Origin: Candidatus Hydrogenedentota bacterium
Lineage (GTDB): Bacteria; Hydrogenedentota; Hydrogenedentia; Hydrogenedentales; JAEUWI01
Direction: 5' to 3'
DNA length: 64,000 nt
NCBI GenBank assembly: GCA_016791475.1
Contig: JAEUWI010000043.1
Span: forward strand, 1-64,000
Made by a program: the position numbers and the translations under genes. The notes beneath the pieces are model-generated. The model had not been told where the DNA came from. It did no database searches and worked only from the letters and a program-made list of their open reading frames with translations. Shown here in pieces: positions 59,426 through 64,000 of the stretch; position 1 is the first letter of the stretch, and every line of letters begins with the position of its first letter.

Positions 59426-59980
59426 TCAGCCAGGGGGCCCGAAACTCCGTTGTGGGGGTTGTGCGCCGGGTTCAAGGGAAAGAAACATCACCCGCTCCCG
59501 GACCACGCGGCCATCGCCCGCAATGTTGTCGGTGTCGCCGACGTACAAGAAGCCAACTTTCCGGTAGAGCGCGAAGGCCCGTTCGTTTTGGGGGACGGTC
59601 GTCAGTTCGATACCCGCGCAACCCGCCGCCCTGGCTTCATCGATCAGGTGCGCCATGAGACGCCTGCCGAGCCCCCGCCCCTGCCAGGCATCGGTCAGTC
59701 CAATGCCCAGAACGGGTACGGAATCCGCGATATCCCACAGGAAGCAGTAGCCGACGGGGCAGTCACCCGCCATCGCCAGAAAGGCCCGATCGATACCCTG
59801 CGTCGCCCGGGCGATCATTCGGGTCAATGTTGCGTCGTCATAGGCATGGGGCAGGAAACGTCCCCGGGACTCTTCTGAGAGGGCGGCATTGAATTCCTTT
59901 AACGTGGCCTCGTCTCCCGGGAGGAGGGGACGGACTACCACGCTGGTGAGATCAGTTGCTTTTGAGTCGGTTGTTTCCAT
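59426..59980 (-). CDS. GNAT-family N-acetyltransferase
   Basis: A 184-residue acetyltransferase. The acetyl-CoA site is DAWQGRGLGRRLMAHLIDEA (the QxxGxG pattern), preceded by the strand VPVLGIGLT and followed by GCAGIELTTVPQNERAFALYRKVGF, all typical of GNAT enzymes. Substrate is unknown; such proteins acetylate small molecules or protein N-termini. The ATG at 59980 is chosen as the start (METTDSKATDL); the frame is open for 44 codons upstream without a recognisable feature. A TATACT at 60019-60014 on the minus strand could be its -10 box. Confidence 0.85.
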   Translation of the reverse strand: METTDSKATDLTSVVVRPLLPGDEATLKEFNAALSEESRGRFLPHAYDDATLTRMIARATQGIDRAFLAMAGDCPVGYCFLWDIADSVPVLGIGLTDAWQGRGLGRRLMAHLIDEARAAGCAGIELTTVPQNERAFALYRKVGFLYVGDTDNIAGDGRVVRERVMFLSLEPGAQPPQRSFGPPG

Positions 59981-60693
59981 GTTCGCTTCGCTCTTCCGGG
60001 TTGCGTTGCCGATAGTATAGGGCTTTCTCAGCCAATTCGGTGACTGATGAAATTTCCCCGACGCCGTGTCTATCCGGGCCACGATAGAAGATGGAACAGC
60101 CGTTGGCCGCAACCCCAGGTATCACCAATGAATTTAAAGAAAGGAATCAGGATCCATGCGCGGCAGAAGACCCAATTGGCGCACATTGCCGATGGGGGAA
60201 GATCTTCCCACAGATTCACACAGATCCGCACAGTTAAGAGGAAGAAAGGCCAGAACGGGGAGTTCGGATATAAAGCTTAGGGATTGAGCTTGTATTATCT
60301 GTGCAGATCTGTGTGAATCTGTGGGGGAATTCCTGGTTCCGGCCAACGGCTGCTCCAGTGAGAACTGTGGGAAATACCGGTCCTATACATCCTGTTTACC
60401 GATACTTTTGCCTCGGTGTTGCTCGGCGAGAATATACCGATTGGGGTTGGCTTTCGCCGTGCCAGGCAGTTGCACCGGTCGGGGGCTGGAAAGCCCGCGC
60501 TACAGGGATCTGATAGAACTCGCATGGCCGTCTTGATCGCAAATTGACAGAGGAATACAATCGCGGTTGAGCGCATCGGGGGAACTTCCGGGAGGACACG
60601 CCGATCCATATCGGGCGAGGCGAGGAGCCTGGGAAGGGCGATGGCGCTTTAGTATCGATTTTCCGCCACGGTGCGGTATGAACGGATGTACCC
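59981..60693. other. Divergent intergenic region with a CACAGAT repeat pair
   Basis: A 713-bp gap between divergent genes. It contains the inverted pair at 60201-60331 and a ggctggaaagcccgcgctac segment near 60485 that resembles a repeat arm near 32000. No gene, tRNA or convincing promoter for the plus-strand gene was recognised. Confidence 0.5.
60201..60331. repeat. CACAGAT inverted repeat pair
   Basis: Left arm 60201-60234 (gatcttcccacagattcaca then cagatccgcacagt) and right arm about 60296-60331 (tatctgtgcagatctgtgtg then aatctgtgggggaatt) are inverted copies, separated by about 60 bp that include gaaagg and an AT-rich tataaagcttag. Same family as at 25.7, 37.7 and 38.4-38.6 kb. Confidence 0.8.
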
Positions 60694-62208
60694 ATGAACG
60701 CTTTCACGTTTTTCGGTCGAGTTCTTGCTCCGGCACTTCTACTCGCAATTCCCTTATGCTCCTTCGCGGCGGACCAGCCCCAGTGGGGCGAGCGCCATTC
60801 GCGCAACATGGTCTCGGCGGAAACTGGTATGCCGACGACTTTTGACCCCGAAACGGGCAAAAACATCAAGTGGTCGGTGGCCCTCGGCAATGCGTATGGC
60901 CCGCCGACGATTGGGAACGGCCGGGTACTGATTGGGACCAACAACGCCGCCGCGCGGGATCCGCGCCAGACGGATGATCGGGGCGTTCTGCTGTGCCTCA
61001 ATGAAGCGGATGGCGCGCTGCTCTGGCAACTGGTCGTGCCGCGCCTGTCGGATGACCAGTACAAGGACTGGCCGATGATTGGGATGTCTTCGCCGCCGAC
61101 CATCGAGGGGGATCGTGTCTACACCATCACCAATCGCTTTGAGGTGGTCTGTCTTGACCTGAAGGGGCAGGCGGACGGCAACGACGGCCCCTATCAGGAC
61201 GAAGGCCGTCACATGGTGGCCGAGGGCGAGGCGCCCTTGGAAGTCACCCCCCTGGACGCCGACATCCTGTGGATGGTGGATATGCAGATGGATCCCGCCA
61301 TTGGCATGTATCCTCATGACTCCGCCTATGGCTCTATCCTGCTGGACGGGGACCTTCTCTACGTAAACTCGGGGAACGGCGTGGATAATACCCACGCGGT
61401 CATTCGCAAGCCCGACGCACCGAGCCTGATCGCCTTCGACAAGCACACCGGCCGCCTCGTCGCGAAGGATGGTGAAAAGATGGGGCCAAACACGATCCAC
61501 GGGACCTGGTCTTCTCCCTCGCTGGGCGAGGTCAACGGAGCGCGGCGACTCTTCTTTGGCGGTGGCAACGGGATCTGCTATGCCTTTGAGGCGCTGGCCC
61601 CGGCCGATCCGGAATCCACATTCACGTGCGTATGGCGTTTCGATGGGGATCCGGAAGGCCCGAAGGAAAAGGTCCACGACTATCTCAACAACCGGGAGGT
61701 GAGTCCGAGCAACATCAAGGGCATGCCGGTCTTTCACGAGAATCGGGTCTACTTCACCGTGGGCGGCGACATCTGGTGGGGCAAGGAAAAGTCCTGGTTG
61801 AAGTGCATCGACGCCACGGGCACCGGCGATATCACGGGGACGGGCCTGATCTGGGCTTATCCCATGAATCACCACAGTTGCTCCAGCCCGGCGATCGCGG
61901 ATGGCCTGGTGTACATCACCGACTGCGCGGGTCTGCTCCACTGCGTGGATCTGGCCACGGGGCAGGGCGTGTGGACGCATGAACTGCGGAAAGAGATCTG
62001 GGGATCCGCGCTGGTGGCGGACGGCAAGGTTTATGTGGGGTCGCTGGGGGGCGATTTCTGTATCCTGAAGGCGGGACGCGAAAAGGAATTGCTCGCGACG
62101 ATCAAACTCGGGGCACCGATGGGGGCCACGCCCGTGGCGGCGAATGGGGTGCTTTACGTGAATTCGCTGAGCAACTTATTCGCGGTTGCGGAGCCCGCCA
62201 CGCCGTAA
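60694..62208 (+). CDS. Secreted PQQ-like beta-propeller protein
   Basis: A 504-residue exported protein with a signal peptide ending near LCSFAAD. The rest consists of propeller blades of the PQQ/quinoprotein type: QWGERHSRNMVS opening, PPTIGNGRVLIGTNN, LLCLNEADGALLWQLV, SPPTIEGDRVYTITNR, CLDLKGQ, SPAIADGLVYITDCAGLLHCVDLATGQGVWTHELRKEIWGSALVADGKVYVGSLGGD and PVAANGVLYVNSLSNLF. The W-docking repeats are those of PQQ dehydrogenase-like and BamB-like domains; PQQ-binding residues cannot be confirmed, so it may have no cofactor. It stands alone. Confidence 0.85.
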   Translation: MNAFTFFGRVLAPALLLAIPLCSFAADQPQWGERHSRNMVSAETGMPTTFDPETGKNIKWSVALGNAYGPPTIGNGRVLIGTNNAAARDPRQTDDRGVLLCLNEADGALLWQLVVPRLSDDQYKDWPMIGMSSPPTIEGDRVYTITNRFEVVCLDLKGQADGNDGPYQDEGRHMVAEGEAPLEVTPLDADILWMVDMQMDPAIGMYPHDSAYGSILLDGDLLYVNSGNGVDNTHAVIRKPDAPSLIAFDKHTGRLVAKDGEKMGPNTIHGTWSSPSLGEVNGARRLFFGGGNGICYAFEALAPADPESTFTCVWRFDGDPEGPKEKVHDYLNNREVSPSNIKGMPVFHENRVYFTVGGDIWWGKEKSWLKCIDATGTGDITGTGLIWAYPMNHHSCSSPAIADGLVYITDCAGLLHCVDLATGQGVWTHELRKEIWGSALVADGKVYVGSLGGDFCILKAGREKELLATIKLGAPMGATPVAANGVLYVNSLSNLFAVAEPATP

Positions 62209-62291
62209 GGGGCCTTTTCACGGACTAGTATCTCGTGGGACCTCTGGCCGATTTGCCACAGTTCTTAGTTTGATTATTTTTCCATTTTCTG

Positions 62292-62320
62292 TGGACATTC
62301 TGTCCATTATGTAGCATAAT
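62292..62320 (+). promoter_or_regulatory. Sigma-70-like promoter of the B12-binding radical SAM gene
   Basis: TGGACA (62292-62297, 5/6 to the -35 consensus) and CATAAT (62315-62320, 5/6 to the -10) are separated by 17 bp, the ideal spacing. Transcription would start near 62327, about 60 bp before the ATG at 62390. The -35 overlaps a palindrome GGACA-ttc-TGTCC (62293-62305), which could be an operator. Confidence 0.7.
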
Positions 62321-62389
62321 AGCGATGGGACCAGCCATTTCTGGCGAAGGCTGGGGCAGCGGATTTTACCTACGAATGAGGGCAGCAGT

Positions 62390-64000
62390 ATGTCGACAGG
62401 AATAATGGAACTCACTGAAACAGCCGCGGAGAGCAAGGCCCTTCCTGTACTGAAGGCGGATCTTCTGCTCATGCATGCGCCCGCGCACTTCGATTTCCGT
62501 AATCGGGAAGACATCTACTTCCCGTTTCTGGGGACTTCGGGGGATGTTCCCATCACGCCGCTCTACGAGTATTTCCCGGTGGGATTCAAGACCCTCCAGC
62601 GCCATCTCCAGGGTTGCGGGCACACGGTCAAACTACTGAACCTCTCCACCGTGTTGCTGCGCTATCCCAAAATCGACGTAAACATGCTCCTGCGAAGCAT
62701 CGACGCGAAGATTATCGGGATTGACCTTCACTGGATGGTCCACTGCCAGGGCAGCCTGGGGGTCGCCAAGCGGATCAAGGAAGTTCGACCGGACATCAAG
62801 ACGATATTTGGCGGCATTTCTTCGACGTATTTCGCGGATCAGCTTATACAGTATCCTTTTGTGGATATGGTGATGCGGGGTTATGACACCCACGTGCCGA
62901 TGGATGCCCTGCTCACTGCTTTCCGCGATGGAAAGCAGCCGGAGCATGTGGCCAACCTGCTGTGGAAGAACGAGCAGGGCGAGATACAGGACAACGACTT
63001 CCAGCATCTGCCCGACACGTTCTCCTGCGGTATCGACTGGTCCCAGCAACCGGAAGCGCCGAAATCGAGCAGTCTGCCCATTCGAGAGGTGCTTTCCACG
63101 CAGAACGCGGGTTGCGCGTATAACTGCGGATGGTGTGGCGGTTCGCGGGATGCCTTCCGCCGGATCAACAAGCGCAAGCGGGCGATGGCGCGGAAGGACC
63201 CGGCCGAGATCGCCTTTGAGATGAACACGCTCAAGCCTTTCACGGAGAAGGACGCGTATCACTTTTATTCGGTCGGCTCCTATAACGAGCCCTCCTCCGG
63301 GATGCACCGCTTCCTCGATTTTGTGGAAGACACGCCGCTGCGCTCCATCAGCTACGAACAGTATCATCTGACGCCCGACGACATTCTGAAGCGCATGGCG
63401 GAGTCGAATAAGCGCACGATCATTACCCTTTCTCCGGAAAGCTCCGACATCAAAGTGGCCACGCTGGCGGGGCGCGGCGTGTACACGAATGAGGAGATGG
63501 AGGACTGGATCGAGAAGGCGCTGGGCATGGGCATCTACCACATCGATATCTGGTACTTCATCGGCATGCCCGAGCAGGACGAGGCGTGTGTGATGAAGAA
63601 CGTGGAATACTGCGAACACCTGCTGAAGAAATTCAAGGGAAAGAACGTGAACCCCATGCTCTGCCCCATGATTCCCTTCCTGGACCCGGCGTCCACGTTC
63701 TTCGAATACCCCACGGAGAACGGCTACAAGACCTTCTTCCGCACGGTGGAAGAACACCGCGCCGGGATGGAGAACGCCTCCATCATCAACCGCATCAACT
63801 ACGAGACCAAATGGCTGAGCCGTGAAGACCTGGTCTATGTGGGCTTTGAAGCGGTGCGCCGCCTGATGCTGGCGAAGGCGGCCCATGGTCATCTCCCCCA
63901 TGCCATCGTCCGCGATTATGTGGCCAAGATCGACGACGCGGTAGACATGATCCGCAAGGTCCACGAGGTGGATTGCATTCAGGACAAGGAGACCCGCGCG
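62390..64000 (+). CDS. B12-binding radical SAM protein, Ta0216-like (runs off the window)
   Basis: The first 537 codons of a gene with no stop before the window ends. The N-terminal half is a cobalamin-binding domain in the style of the Ta0216 family: LLLMHAPAHFDFRNR, YFPVGFKTLQRHLQ, IIGIDLHWMVHCQGSLGVAK, IFGGISSTYF and VMRGYDTHVP. The radical SAM cluster is C242-x3-C246-x2-C249 (CAYNCGWCGG). Then come ITLSPESSDIK and YFIGMPEQDE, elements of the radical SAM barrel. Such enzymes usually methylate or rearrange unactivated carbons; the substrate is unknown. GAGGG seven bases before the ATG at 62390 supports the start. A good promoter lies upstream. Confidence 0.87.
   Translation, partial: MSTGIMELTETAAESKALPVLKADLLLMHAPAHFDFRNREDIYFPFLGTSGDVPITPLYEYFPVGFKTLQRHLQGCGHTVKLLNLSTVLLRYPKIDVNMLLRSIDAKIIGIDLHWMVHCQGSLGVAKRIKEVRPDIKTIFGGISSTYFADQLIQYPFVDMVMRGYDTHVPMDALLTAFRDGKQPEHVANLLWKNEQGEIQDNDFQHLPDTFSCGIDWSQQPEAPKSSSLPIREVLSTQNAGCAYNCGWCGGSRDAFRRINKRKRAMARKDPAEIAFEMNTLKPFTEKDAYHFYSVGSYNEPSSGMHRFLDFVEDTPLRSISYEQYHLTPDDILKRMAESNKRTIITLSPESSDIKVATLAGRGVYTNEEMEDWIEKALGMGIYHIDIWYFIGMPEQDEACVMKNVEYCEHLLKKFKGKNVNPMLCPMIPFLDPASTFFEYPTENGYKTFFRTVEEHRAGMENASIINRINYETKWLSREDLVYVGFEAVRRLMLAKAAHGHLPHAIVRDYVAKIDDAVDMIRKVHEVDCIQDKETRA

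Overview
The window is a high-G+C bacterial chromosome segment with short intergenic gaps and many secreted or periplasmic enzymes. Two PSD1-type c-cytochrome proteins (DUF1549/DUF1553) paired with DUF1501 proteins, a DUF1080 protein, Tat-exported Gfo/Idh/MocA oxidoreductases, sialidase-like and SGNH hydrolases and PQQ-type propellers together suggest a Planctomycetes/PVC-like or Candidatus Hydrogenedentota-like heterotroph. That placement is inference: there is no rRNA or other marker gene here, and I found no tRNA.

Layout. 1-1.4 kb: repeat-rich DNA and a small membrane-anchored hypothetical protein. 1.4-5.3 kb: a two-gene defence operon on the minus strand, an OLD-family ATPase/TOPRIM nuclease followed by a UvrD-like helicase (Gabija / class 2 OLD architecture), joined by a TGATG junction. 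5.6-6.7 kb: a cytoplasmic Gfo/Idh/MocA oxidoreductase. 7.3-10.9 kb: eboE-eboC-eboF, part of the ebo metabolite-traffic cluster. 11-18.6 kb: signalling, with two paralogous GAF-GGDEF cyclases flanking a MASE1/CHASE histidine kinase, two response regulators and a DUF486 membrane protein. 18.7-25.7 kb: a Tat-exported TIM-barrel protein, a 311-bp structured repeat element, an FG-GAP/VCBS protein, a K+/H+ antiporter and an acyl-CoA dehydrogenase. 26-31.9 kb, minus strand: a lipoprotein phosphoesterase, a Ser/Thr kinase with an outside LysM domain, and a radical SAM protein overlapping an Lgt-like membrane protein. 32-41.8 kb: SGNH hydrolase with two small membrane paralogues, sialidase-like protein, RHH/ParE toxin-antitoxin pair, cupin, DUF1080 protein, GxxExxY protein bracketed by inverted repeats, and two Tat-exported proteins. 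42-48.2 kb: two translationally coupled sensor kinases, the first with two solute-binding sensor domains. 48.2-59.4 kb: two divergent PSD1+DUF1501 units around a glutathione-independent formaldehyde dehydrogenase and an aquaporin. 59.4-64 kb: a GNAT acetyltransferase, a PQQ-like propeller, and a B12-binding radical SAM gene that runs off the window.

The intergenic DNA is unusually rich in short dispersed and tandem repeats: CACAGAT-type inverted pairs, an ACCACAAAGAAC inverted pair, 7-, 9-, 21- and about 95-bp tandem arrays, and C-rich or CGGAG-loop hairpins. The candidates most worth following are the defence operon and its neighbour, the radical SAM/Lgt-like pair, the partial ebo cluster, the 20040-20350 element, and the GxxExxY gene between CACAGAT repeat pairs. 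All family assignments come from recognising motifs by eye; no database search was run.
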